Assembly: GCA_003524335.1 (NCBI GenBank)
Contig: DQHV01000212.1
Coordinates: forward strand, 1-24,590
Reading direction: 5' to 3'
DNA: 24,590 nt
Source: Candidatus Aminicenantota bacterium
GTDB lineage: Bacteria; Acidobacteriota; Aminicenantia; Aminicenantales; UBA8522
Position 1 is the first letter of the stretch. The number at the start of each line of letters is the position of its first letter. A program made the position numbers and the translations under genes. Below the pieces are notes generated by a model, which saw only the letters and a program-made list of their open reading frames with translations, ran no database searches and had not been told where the DNA came from. Positions 16,230-22,982 of this stretch are shown here, one piece after another.

Positions 16230-16254
16230 CCTCCGTACATCTTTTAGACGGAGG
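16230..16254. repeat. Inverted repeat before the ECF sigma gene
   Basis: CCTCCGT (16230-16236) and ACGGAGG (16248-16254) are perfect complements around an 11-base loop; two further GG/CC pairs form if one base bulges. The repeat sits 21-45 bases upstream of the sigma start codon and downstream of the candidate promoter, so it would form a hairpin in the mRNA leader. It could also be an operator. There is no T-run after it, so an intrinsic terminator is unlikely. Confidence 0.45.
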
Positions 16255-16286
16255 GCCGAGGCAAATCTTCCCTATTCTTTATATGA

Positions 16287-16311
16287 AACGGATATCACTG
16301 GTGAAGGTTTC
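16287..16311 (-). promoter_or_regulatory. Candidate ECF-type promoter of the sigma/efflux operon
   Basis: On the minus strand GAAAC (16307-16311, within TTGAAACCTT) is followed after exactly 16 bases by CGTT (16287-16290). This resembles the GAAC...CGT elements and spacing recognised by many ECF sigma factors. The start would lie near 16280, leaving a leader of about 70 bases that holds the inverted repeat. Self-regulation by the encoded sigma factor is inferred. Confidence 0.4.
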
Positions 16312-16362
16312 AAAAGGGAATAAAGGATCTATCTTCAGGGCCGGGACGAGGGAGGAAATAGA

Positions 16363-16737
16363 CTATTTCTTCGTCGCCTTCCAGTTTACGGAGCCGCGCG
16401 GAGTCTCGGCGGTCCCGGACATGGTGGTTCCTTCGACCGAGCCCTTATAACTGATGGTAAACTGATTCCCCTCCGGCCCGGTCCGGGTGATCGACCACTG
16501 GATGGTGTTTCCCTTGATAGTGCCCTCGCCGCTGGATTCTCCTCCCCGGGGCCCGGTCATAGTCACCGCGATCTTTTCCCCTTCCTGGACAAACTTGGCT
16601 TGGGAGGTCATTTGGCCTCGGGGACTATCGATAGTCAGTTCCCACTCACCGCTGACATTGGCTACCTGAACGCCGGCCAAAAAGACAAAAGAAAGCAAGA
16701 CGAAGAAAGCCAAGAAAAGCGGCTTGCTCTTGTGCAT
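16363..16737 (-). CDS. Small secreted beta-rich protein of unknown function
   Basis: A 124-residue protein with a clear signal peptide (SKPLFLAFFVLLSFVFLAGVQ). The short mature domain is made of alternating polar and hydrophobic strands: VSGEWELTIDSPRG, KIAVTMTGPRGG, TIKGNTIQWSITRTG, SVEGTTMSGTAETPRG and a closing VNWKATKK. The repeated strand-turn pattern with Gly-rich turns suggests a small barrel or lipocalin-like sandwich. I do not know its function. AGGAG lies 6 bases before the ATG. It ends 153 bases before the sigma gene on the same strand, so read-through into the efflux operon is possible, though that operon has its own candidate promoter. Confidence 0.82.
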   Translation of the reverse strand: MHKSKPLFLAFFVLLSFVFLAGVQVANVSGEWELTIDSPRGQMTSQAKFVQEGEKIAVTMTGPRGGESSGEGTIKGNTIQWSITRTGPEGNQFTISYKGSVEGTTMSGTAETPRGSVNWKATKK

Positions 16738-16764
16738 TCTGTTCTCCTCTTACAACTGAGTAGC

Positions 16765-16793
16765 ATTATACACCAAACAGGACAGTTATTAAA
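16765..16793 (-). promoter_or_regulatory. Candidate promoter of the small secreted protein gene
   Basis: On the minus strand a perfect TATAAT (16765-16770) is preceded at 17 bases by a poor -35 (TTTAAT, 16788-16793) that overlaps the stop codon of mocA. The -10 is strong and the distance to the ATG (27 bases) is sensible; the -35 is the weak point. Confidence 0.4.
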
Positions 16794-17406
16794 CCCGGTC
16801 AGGTTTTGGGCGCGCCCGTCCCCGGATCGATCCCAGCGCCCCCCTGTAGTCGTCTGGATCGTCGATGTCCTTGAGGACGGACGGGCTCGGGACTCGGACC
16901 TCGAGGATATCGTCCCGGTGTTCCCGAAGAAGCCCGCGCAGCCCGATATCAGGGGAGAGAGACTCGATCTCGCGGCGGTATTTCAAGTCGATGAGCAGGG
17001 GATGACCCCTCTTTTTCCGGTAGACAGGGAGGACGATCCCTTTCTTCTCCCGGCAATAGGCTTCTATCATCAAGTCAATCACTGAAGACGCAACCTCCGG
17101 CTGGTCGGCCAGGATGAACACGGCCGCCCGGGCGGAGGCAGGCAGGGCCAAGAGCCCGCGCCTGACAGAGGAGAGCATCCCTTCCTGGTACCTTCGGTTA
17201 ATCACCCTTTTAACGGCAAAACCTCGGACCTTTTCCTCGATTTCTTGCCTGTGCCCCCCCAGGACAACCACAGCCCCGTCGGCCCTGGACGAAACGACGT
17301 TCTGGACGACCGTTTCGATGATCGTCTTATCGCCGTAGGGGAGAAGGAGCTTTGGCCGGCCCATCCGCCGGGACTCACCCGCGGCCAGGACGATCGCCCA
17401 GATCAT
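16789..17406 (-). CDS. mocA: Molybdenum cofactor cytidylyltransferase, MocA type
   Basis: A 205-residue MobA-like nucleotidyltransferase. The N-terminal LAAGESRRMGRPKLLLP motif is the MocA form, which joins CMP to molybdopterin to give the MCD cofactor of xanthine-oxidase-family enzymes; MobA proteins have a different motif. The DQP metal/nucleotide motif is at residues 101-103. The ATG at 17406 is chosen over an upstream open extension because it begins the conserved fold, has GGAGG just before it, and overlaps the stop of xdhC by four bases. The coupling to xdhC supports a cofactor-maturation role. CTP specificity is inferred from motif and context, not proved. Confidence 0.88.
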   Translation of the reverse strand: MIWAIVLAAGESRRMGRPKLLLPYGDKTIIETVVQNVVSSRADGAVVVLGGHRQEIEEKVRGFAVKRVINRRYQEGMLSSVRRGLLALPASARAAVFILADQPEVASSVIDLMIEAYCREKKGIVLPVYRKKRGHPLLIDLKYRREIESLSPDIGLRGLLREHRDDILEVRVPSPSVLKDIDDPDDYRGALGSIRGRARPKPDRV

Positions 17407-18494
17407 AGAGCCTCCCCGGCCCTCTTCTCCCGAACCTCGCTCCTGACTTGGACGAGCTCGGCGGCAATGCTGACGGCGATCTCCTCGACGGTCCTGGACC
17501 CGATCTTTAGGCCGATGGGTGTGCGGACACGGTCCCACTCCTGGGCCGAGGCCCAGCCTTCGGAAAGAAATCGCTCCCGCATCAGCGCGACCTTGTGCCG
17601 GCTCCCGATCATCCCGATGTAGGCGGCAGAAGAATGGATGCAGGCCCGCAGGGCTTCGGCGTCATGCCTGTGCCCTCGGGTGACGATGACAACATAGGTG
17701 TCGACGGAGACGAGAAATGCCCGGACCGCTGTCTCGATTTCTGCGACGACCAGAGAAATCCCCTCGGGGAACCTCTCCCCGCTGGCGTACTCGGGCCGGT
17801 CATCGATGACCGTAACGTCGAAATCCAGCCACGCTGCCTGACGGGCCACAGCCTGGCCGACATGCCCCGCGCCCGCGATCAGGAGCCGGGGAAGGGGGGC
17901 GATCGGCTCCAGGAAGTGGAGAGTTTGACGGTTTTTCGGGTGCGTCCCCTGTTCCTGAAGGAGCATCGGCTTCCTCTGTCGCCTGGCCTGGGCCAGCTTT
18001 CCGGTGATGCGACCGAGGGCTGACTCGGCTTCGATATCAGACTCCTTTTCATCGAGCCACAGGCGCTTGATCCGGGCCTGGTCGTCGGGTTGCCGGTCGA
18101 TCCGAGTGACCAGAACCCCGCTCCGGCGGGCGAGAAGTGCGTCGGCAAGGCGGCGCCAAGTCGACCCCTGGCTGCCGGGCGAGCCGTCGACAAGGATCCA
18201 GACGAACCCCCCGCAGATCGGCTCTCCGGCGGCCACGTCGTCGCCCTGGAGTTCAAACTGATAACAGAGTGAGTTCCGGTTCTTCAGGCAAAGCAAGGCC
18301 CTCTCTTGGGCGTCTGCCTCGAGGATTCCCCCGCCGAGAGTCCCCAGGAGAAGCCCCCTCTCACCAAAGAGGGCCAACGCCCCGGGGACCTGGGGTGTAG
18401 ATCCTTCGGCCTCGACGATGGTCGCCAGAACAATGGGCTCTTCATCCTCCAGCCGGCGGAGAAGCTCCAGATAGATGTTTTTCCTTTGCTTCAT
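17403..18494 (-). CDS. xdhC: XdhC/CoxI-family molybdenum enzyme maturation factor
   Basis: A 363-residue two-domain protein. The N-terminal XdhC/CoxI domain carries GSTPQVPGA, the GTLGGGILEA loop and the conserved PICGG cysteine (Cys94). The C-terminal Rossmann domain has LLIAGAGHVGQAVA (204-217), the VTRGHRHDAEAL segment, YIGMIGSRHK and the closing PIGLKIGSRTVEEIAVSI. Such proteins bind molybdopterin cofactor, aid its sulfuration and deliver it to xanthine-dehydrogenase-type apoenzymes. The ATG at 18494 starts the conserved domain; an in-frame TTG at 18542 is less likely. The Shine-Dalgarno site is poor. mocA follows with a four-base overlap. No molybdenum hydroxylase subunit is in the window. 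Confidence 0.9.
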   Translation of the reverse strand: MKQRKNIYLELLRRLEDEEPIVLATIVEAEGSTPQVPGALALFGERGLLLGTLGGGILEADAQERALLCLKNRNSLCYQFELQGDDVAAGEPICGGFVWILVDGSPGSQGSTWRRLADALLARRSGVLVTRIDRQPDDQARIKRLWLDEKESDIEAESALGRITGKLAQARRQRKPMLLQEQGTHPKNRQTLHFLEPIAPLPRLLIAGAGHVGQAVARQAAWLDFDVTVIDDRPEYASGERFPEGISLVVAEIETAVRAFLVSVDTYVVIVTRGHRHDAEALRACIHSSAAYIGMIGSRHKVALMRERFLSEGWASAQEWDRVRTPIGLKIGSRTVEEIAVSIAAELVQVRSEVREKRAGEAL

Positions 18495-18574
18495 GTCTAT
18501 AGCCGCTCGAATTGGGGGCAGCGCCCTATTTTCCTGCCACAAATCCGATCAAAAAACAAACATCCGGGCCCGGT

Positions 18575-19249
18575 CTAAGGCCTTTTCTTTTTATAGCTTA
18601 CGGAAAGACCGCCCCGGCTTTCGGTCAGGAGATTGGTCTCAAACTGGGGAAGGCTTTTCATGAATCCAAAATAATCGCCCGTCCCACTGTAGCCGCCCCA
18701 TCCGCCCCGCCCCTCATAAACATTGTGGGCGGCAATGCAGCCTCCGGCTTTAAGCTTGGGGATTACGGCCTTGGCATAATGCGTGTACCAATCCTTGTCG
18801 GCGTCGATGAAAACGAAGTCAAACGGACCCGCCAGCTCCGGGACGAGCTCATGGGCGTCGGCCAGCCGCGCCTCGATATATTCGCTCAGCCCGGCTTCCT
18901 GGAAATTCGCCAGCGCCTCTTTATAACGACCCGGGTCGATCTCGATAGTTATGAGTTTTCCTCCGGTCTTGCTCAAGGCCCAGGCGATATAAATCCCGGA
19001 CCTCCCCGTCGAGGTGCCGATTTCCAGGGCTTTTGTGTATTTGTTCTCGAGAACGATATCATAGAGCAGCTCTCCATCCGTCGCCGGCACGTTCATGTCC
19101 CGCCAGCGATAATCCATCTTGGCAAGGAACGCCTGCACCCGGTCATCGAAGTTGCGGACTTTGTCGGCAGCTTGAGGATGAGAAGACAGAAAAGGCAGGA
19201 GAAGGAGCCAACAGGAAACCAGGACCATCGATTGGAATGTCTTGGACAT
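18575..19249 (-). CDS. SAM-dependent O-methyltransferase-like protein with N-terminal signal sequence
   Basis: A 224-residue protein of the caffeoyl-CoA/catechol O-methyltransferase class: SAM motif I ALEIGTSTGRSG (about 74-85), ITIEIDPGRYKEA, and FVFIDADKDWY (145-155). The usual metal-binding Asp-Asn pair after the last strand reads His175-Asn176 (CIAAHNV). Before the fold is a strong hydrophobic signal sequence (SMVLVSCWLLLLPFLSSHPQAA), unusual because SAM is cytoplasmic. Start 19249 has AGG at 5 bases; 19252 is also an ATG and may be used if the mRNA is nearly leaderless. A short palindrome and T-rich tract follow the stop. Family is firm; activity and location are uncertain. Confidence 0.85.
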   Translation of the reverse strand: MSKTFQSMVLVSCWLLLLPFLSSHPQAADKVRNFDDRVQAFLAKMDYRWRDMNVPATDGELLYDIVLENKYTKALEIGTSTGRSGIYIAWALSKTGGKLITIEIDPGRYKEALANFQEAGLSEYIEARLADAHELVPELAGPFDFVFIDADKDWYTHYAKAVIPKLKAGGCIAAHNVYEGRGGWGGYSGTGDYFGFMKSLPQFETNLLTESRGGLSVSYKKKRP

Positions 19250-19261
19250 CATCACCTTTCC

Positions 19262-19290
19262 ATAATAACCCAATTCCGGCCGCTTCTCAA
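19262..19290 (-). promoter_or_regulatory. Candidate promoter of the methyltransferase gene, nearly leaderless
   Basis: On the minus strand TTGAGA (19285-19290, 5/6) and TATTAT (19262-19267, 5/6) have a 17-base spacer. Transcription would begin near 19255, only a few bases before the ATG pair at 19249-19252, leaving almost no leader and placing the apparent ribosome site at or before the start of the mRNA. Confidence 0.45.
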
Positions 19291-19424
19291 AGCACCCCTG
19301 GCCGCGACGTCACCGTCGATGTGAAGAGGCTTTGAGATATTCACGGCGTTGTTCTCCCTGTTCCTAAAAACTGCCGTTTTCCTGTCCGCGTTGCGTCAAT
19401 CTTGGGGTACGCCAAAACCTACTA

Positions 19425-19454
19425 TTGCTATAAATACTATAGGTTTAGTATAAT
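19425..19454 (+). promoter_or_regulatory. Candidate promoter of the Fe-S aldo/keto reductase gene
   Basis: TTGCTA (19425-19430) and a perfect TATAAT (19449-19454) lie 18 bases apart within a strikingly AT-rich island of about 40 bases. The ATG is 26 bases after the -10. The -35 matches 4/6. Confidence 0.6.
19434..19451. promoter_or_regulatory. Possible operator: inverted repeat inside the reductase promoter
   Basis: ATACTA (19434-19439) and TAGTAT (19446-19451) are perfect complements around 6 bases and overlap the -10 box. A shorter CTATA/TATAG repeat overlaps it. A repressor bound here would block polymerase; no regulator gene is adjacent. AT-rich sequence makes chance repeats more likely. 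Confidence 0.3.
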
Positions 19455-19480
19455 AGCGATTCTTGAACGAGGAGGCCCCG

Positions 19481-20701
19481 ATGACGAAGAAGGCGAATCC
19501 CCTGAAGCGGCGGTCGTTCCTGAAATGGAGCGCCGCCGGTCTGGCCGGCATGGCCGTGAACCCCCTCTCCGGAACCCGCACCGGAGATCTTCCGGCTGCA
19601 GCGGCCAACCCTCAGAAGAAGGATGTGGTCGTCCGGACGCTCGGCCGGACCGGACTCAAGCTCCCGGTTGTCAGCATGGGTGTGATGAACTCGGACAACC
19701 CCAACCTCATCCGGGCGGCCTTGGACGGGGGCATCATCATGCTCGACACGGCCCACGGCTATCAGAGGGGCAAAAACGAAGTCATCATCGGCGAGGTCCT
19801 CAAAGGCAGGCCGAGGCACTCCTTCATCATCGCTACCAAGGTCCCGGCGCCCGGTCGCGACCGGAGCACCGGTGCCATCCCGGCCGATGCCCAGGCGGAG
19901 CCGTTCTTCGAGCAGTTTGATACGAGCCTGCAAAGATTGGGCCTCGAGTACGTGGACATCCTCTACCAGCACAATGTCTTGGCCCGGGACCAGGCTCTCT
20001 TCGAGCCCGTCCTCGACGCGCTCCAGAAAATCAAGAAAGAGGGGAAGGCCCGCTTCGTCGGCGTCACGACTCACGGCAACGAGCCCGAGGTCATCAGGGC
20101 AGTGGTCGAGGCCAAAATCCACGATGTCGTATTGACGGCCTACAATTTCCGCCAGGACCACCGTGACGAGGTCCGCAAGGCCATCGCCGAAGCCTCCCGC
20201 GCCGGAATCGGGATCGTCGCCATGAAAACCCAGGCCGGCGCCTATTGGGATAAGGAAAAACAGCAGCCGATCAACATGAAGGCGGCCCTGAAATGGGTCC
20301 TCAGCGACCCCCACGTGACGACTGCTGTACCCGGCATGACCACCTTCGACCAGCTCGAAGAGGACCTGGCAGTAATGACCGACCTGACGCTGACGGAGCA
20401 GGAACTCAAGGACCTGAAGATGGAAATGCACGGCGGGCTTTACTGCCAGCACTGCCGCCAGTGCCTGCCGGGCTGCCGGGAAAGCCTGCCCGTTCCGGAC
20501 CTCATGCGCAGCTACATGTACGCCTATGGCTACCGGAATCCGGGGCTGGCCCGAGACCTTTTGCAGGAACTGGATATTCCATCCGACCCCTGCCGGAGCT
20601 GCGGCGCCTGCTCGGTCAGATGCGCCAAGGGGTTCGACGTGGCCGGCCGAGTGAAGGATATCGTGCGACTCAAAGCCGTCCCAACCGACTTTCTCGTCTA
20701 A
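19481..20701 (+). CDS. Tat-exported aldo/keto reductase with C-terminal 2x[4Fe-4S] domain
   Basis: A 406-residue protein in three parts. The N-terminus is a twin-arginine leader (KRRSFLKWSAAGLAGMAV). The aldo/keto reductase barrel follows, with the catalytic tetrad Asp89, Tyr94 (LDTAHGY), Lys120 (IATK) and His164 (LYQHN). The C-terminal region has two complete CxxCxxCxxxC motifs, Cys322/325/328/332 and Cys371/374/377/381, enough for two [4Fe-4S] clusters. The ATG at 19481 has GAGGAGG 5 bases upstream, better than an ATG 18 bases earlier. Folded, cofactor-loaded Fe-S proteins are typical Tat cargo, so periplasmic location is likely. The substrate and electron partner are unknown. It is divergent from the methyltransferase gene and ends at a strong hairpin. 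Confidence 0.93.
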   Translation: MTKKANPLKRRSFLKWSAAGLAGMAVNPLSGTRTGDLPAAAANPQKKDVVVRTLGRTGLKLPVVSMGVMNSDNPNLIRAALDGGIIMLDTAHGYQRGKNEVIIGEVLKGRPRHSFIIATKVPAPGRDRSTGAIPADAQAEPFFEQFDTSLQRLGLEYVDILYQHNVLARDQALFEPVLDALQKIKKEGKARFVGVTTHGNEPEVIRAVVEAKIHDVVLTAYNFRQDHRDEVRKAIAEASRAGIGIVAMKTQAGAYWDKEKQQPINMKAALKWVLSDPHVTTAVPGMTTFDQLEEDLAVMTDLTLTEQELKDLKMEMHGGLYCQHCRQCLPGCRESLPVPDLMRSYMYAYGYRNPGLARDLLQELDIPSDPCRSCGACSVRCAKGFDVAGRVKDIVRLKAVPTDFLV

Positions 20702-20710
20702 TCTACAAGG

Positions 20711-20738
20711 AAAGAGGCAGCGACGCCGCTCCCTCTTT
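20711..20738. terminator. Bidirectional terminator-like hairpin between convergent genes
   Basis: AAAGAGG (20711-20717) pairs with CCTCTTT (20732-20738); after one C-C mismatch AGCG (20719-20722) pairs with CGCT (20727-20730) around a 4-base loop. It sits between the reductase stop (20701) and the DUF5916 stop (20741). The T-runs on both sides are short, so termination efficiency is uncertain. Confidence 0.65.
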
Positions 20739-20740
20739 GC

Positions 20741-22897
20741 TCACCACCGCCAGAGATAGGACACTTTAAAAAAGAAGCCGCGCTGGGTCTCCAGAAAGCG
20801 GCGGCTTTCGAGATATTCTCTGCCGTTCCATTCCAGCTTCTCGTAGGCGGAGCCGTAGCCGACATGGACCACCGTACCAGGGATATAGGTAAAGGAGATG
20901 AGGCCGTCCGTAGTCAGCCGGCGGTAGAACCTGTTGTACTCGAAGATCGCCCGCACGAACAGGTACTTGTTGACCTGGAAGGTGTTCCGGCTGCGGATGA
21001 TGCCGTAGTCGTAAACCCTGCTGCGGTCGGATTTCCGATAAAAGTCGATGTACGTATAGCTTAACCCAAAGGAGAACTTCTCCAGTGGTTGAAATTCCGC
21101 AAGGAGCTGCGCCTGGTTGCCGTATCCTTGGTAAGGATTCGCTGGATCGTAGTAGATCGACCCGCCCCGGCGGAATTGTCCTTGCAAGCTAAAATGCTTG
21201 GTCAGCTGGGTCTCCAAACGGAATCGATAGCCGTCGAGGCTGAACTTGCGGCCGACATAGACTTCGTTCCCCAATAGGCCATCGACTCGAAACATGGAAT
21301 TCCGCGGGAGCATAAAGCGGAGGACAAAGACGTTGATGGTCTCGAACGTGCCGTAGAACTTGTCATAGATAAGCTCACCCCAATAGAAGGACTCGATGCG
21401 CTGGAAAAAGCTGGACTTGGGATAAAATCTATAGATGATAAGCGGGGCGAACCGGCTGATTCCTGTCCGGGTGATGAAACCGGTATCGACCTGAAAATAC
21501 TTGGAGATATCCTGAATACCCACATCCATATAGACCGAACGCGTGCCGTAATTATACCTCAGGCCGAGGACGTGGCCATTGACCGTCGATCCCTCTCCTG
21601 AGTCTCGAGTGAACGAGCCGAAAAGATGGTACTCCGCGACCGAGGCCCCGGTGAGACGGAACCGGCCGTCCGATCCGGCCACCTGGTTGAAACCGCTCCC
21701 CTGAAACCTTGACGTATAGAACCCGCCGATATAGGAGTCGTCTCGGAGAGAGTGCCTGAACCGGACGATTCCGAAATCGGGGTAGCGGTCGACCGCATCA
21801 CCGGGCAGGTCGTCCCGGGCATAGATCGCGGCGATCGTGTTCTTTGAGCCAAGTTTGCCGGTGCCCTTGAGGCCGAAGCTCGGGTCGATGATATTCCTGG
21901 TATAGACGATGGCCGCCAGCGGCGCTTCCTCAGTATTGCCGGCGAATTGGAAGTATTCGAGGCCTTCCAGGAAGAACGGCCGTTTCTCCGGATAATAAAG
22001 GGCAAACCGGATGTTAAAATCGACCTGGCCAGCGTCGGACTCGACCTGGCTGAAGTCCGGATTATAAGTGGCGTCGGCCGTTAGGTCAGAGGTTAGGCCG
22101 ACCTTAGCCGTCAGGCTGAAATCGGTCTGCTGCACATCCCGGCGGAGGGTGCCGTCCTGGATCGCCAGGCGGGTGCTGTGGGTCAAGGCCGGCAGGACCT
22201 CAACCACCCGGTTGTATTTGAGCCCTGTGATCGATACGGGCTGAAGTTGTGTGATCAGGCTTCCCTTATCGGGAAATAGGGCAGGAAAGCTCGAGCTCTC
22301 CGAAGTCCGGATGATCTGCCGGATAAAAGCCATCCCCATGATCACCGTCTTCTTGCTTGAAAAACGGAGGCTCTGCAAAGGGATCCGGCATTCTACAGAA
22401 TACCCCTGATCATCGATCTGGCCTTTGCTGTACCAGACAAAGTCCATGCTGGGCTCCAGATTCCCGACGGCGTTCATCAGGCCGTCGCCCTGAATCCCAA
22501 GAGGGTTGATCAAGAGCACATAGGCATTCTGTCCGTCGCTGAATGTATCGAGAGAAAAGGCGACATAATCATCCGCGAACATGGCATCCCGCTTGGAGAT
22601 ATTGGCCTTAATCCCGCCGGGGTCGGTATCGTAGCAGCGGAAGGCGATATAGAAATTCTCGGCGTCGAAGAGGAAATAGGCCTCGCTCTTTTGGCCGGGC
22701 TCTTTTCCATAGTCCGGCTTGAAGGTCTTGAAATCCGTGAACTTCAAGGCCGTCTTCCAGACGACGTCGTCCAGCCGGCCGTCGATAACCGGGGCGACGG
22801 ACGCTCTCGCGGCAGTTACCGGCTCGGAGGCTAAGAGGGAGAACGAACACAATGCGATCTGGAGAAGGACAGGCATAAAAATCCTCGGATTGCGCAT
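20741..22897 (-). CDS. DUF5916 outer-membrane-type protein with CBM9-like N-domain (paralogue 2)
   Basis: A 718-residue secreted protein built like paralogue 1. It has a signal peptide (FMPVLLQIALCSFSLLASEP), then a CBM9-like beta-sandwich from APVIDGRLDDVVW to about 215. The DUF5916 segment has YNPDFSQVESD (about 277) and YYPEKRPFFLEG (about 300), and an aromatic-rich barrel-like region ends in a Trp-Arg-Trp tail. The ATG at 22897 keeps the positive n-region of the signal; an ATG at 22876 has a better ribosome site (GAGGA, 5 bases) and is a real alternative. It lies 85 bases after the M14 peptidase gene on the same strand, so the two may be co-expressed. No enzyme activity can be assigned. 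Confidence 0.88.
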   Translation of the reverse strand: MRNPRIFMPVLLQIALCSFSLLASEPVTAARASVAPVIDGRLDDVVWKTALKFTDFKTFKPDYGKEPGQKSEAYFLFDAENFYIAFRCYDTDPGGIKANISKRDAMFADDYVAFSLDTFSDGQNAYVLLINPLGIQGDGLMNAVGNLEPSMDFVWYSKGQIDDQGYSVECRIPLQSLRFSSKKTVIMGMAFIRQIIRTSESSSFPALFPDKGSLITQLQPVSITGLKYNRVVEVLPALTHSTRLAIQDGTLRRDVQQTDFSLTAKVGLTSDLTADATYNPDFSQVESDAGQVDFNIRFALYYPEKRPFFLEGLEYFQFAGNTEEAPLAAIVYTRNIIDPSFGLKGTGKLGSKNTIAAIYARDDLPGDAVDRYPDFGIVRFRHSLRDDSYIGGFYTSRFQGSGFNQVAGSDGRFRLTGASVAEYHLFGSFTRDSGEGSTVNGHVLGLRYNYGTRSVYMDVGIQDISKYFQVDTGFITRTGISRFAPLIIYRFYPKSSFFQRIESFYWGELIYDKFYGTFETINVFVLRFMLPRNSMFRVDGLLGNEVYVGRKFSLDGYRFRLETQLTKHFSLQGQFRRGGSIYYDPANPYQGYGNQAQLLAEFQPLEKFSFGLSYTYIDFYRKSDRSRVYDYGIIRSRNTFQVNKYLFVRAIFEYNRFYRRLTTDGLISFTYIPGTVVHVGYGSAYEKLEWNGREYLESRRFLETQRGFFFKVSYLWRW

Positions 22898-22982
22898 ACG
22901 TCTCTCTGCTTAGTACGCAAAAAGAGGAAAAAATGTTCACCCGGCGGCCATCCGGACTGCGGCGGCCGGTCAGAACTTCAAG

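Noticed and set aside
18551..18573. CCGGGCCCGG palindrome followed on the minus strand by a T-rich run after the methyltransferase stop
   Set aside because: A perfect palindrome without loop can form only a three-pair stem, too weak to call a terminator.
19445..20452. 335-codon minus-strand open frame opposite the aldo/keto reductase
   Set aside because: The plus strand has a full catalytic tetrad and two cysteine motifs; the antisense product has no family features.
22898..22982. GC-rich segment followed by a T6 run between the M14 and DUF5916 genes
   Set aside because: The best stem I can draw is five pairs with a 14-base loop; not enough to claim a terminator, so a shared transcript stays possible.
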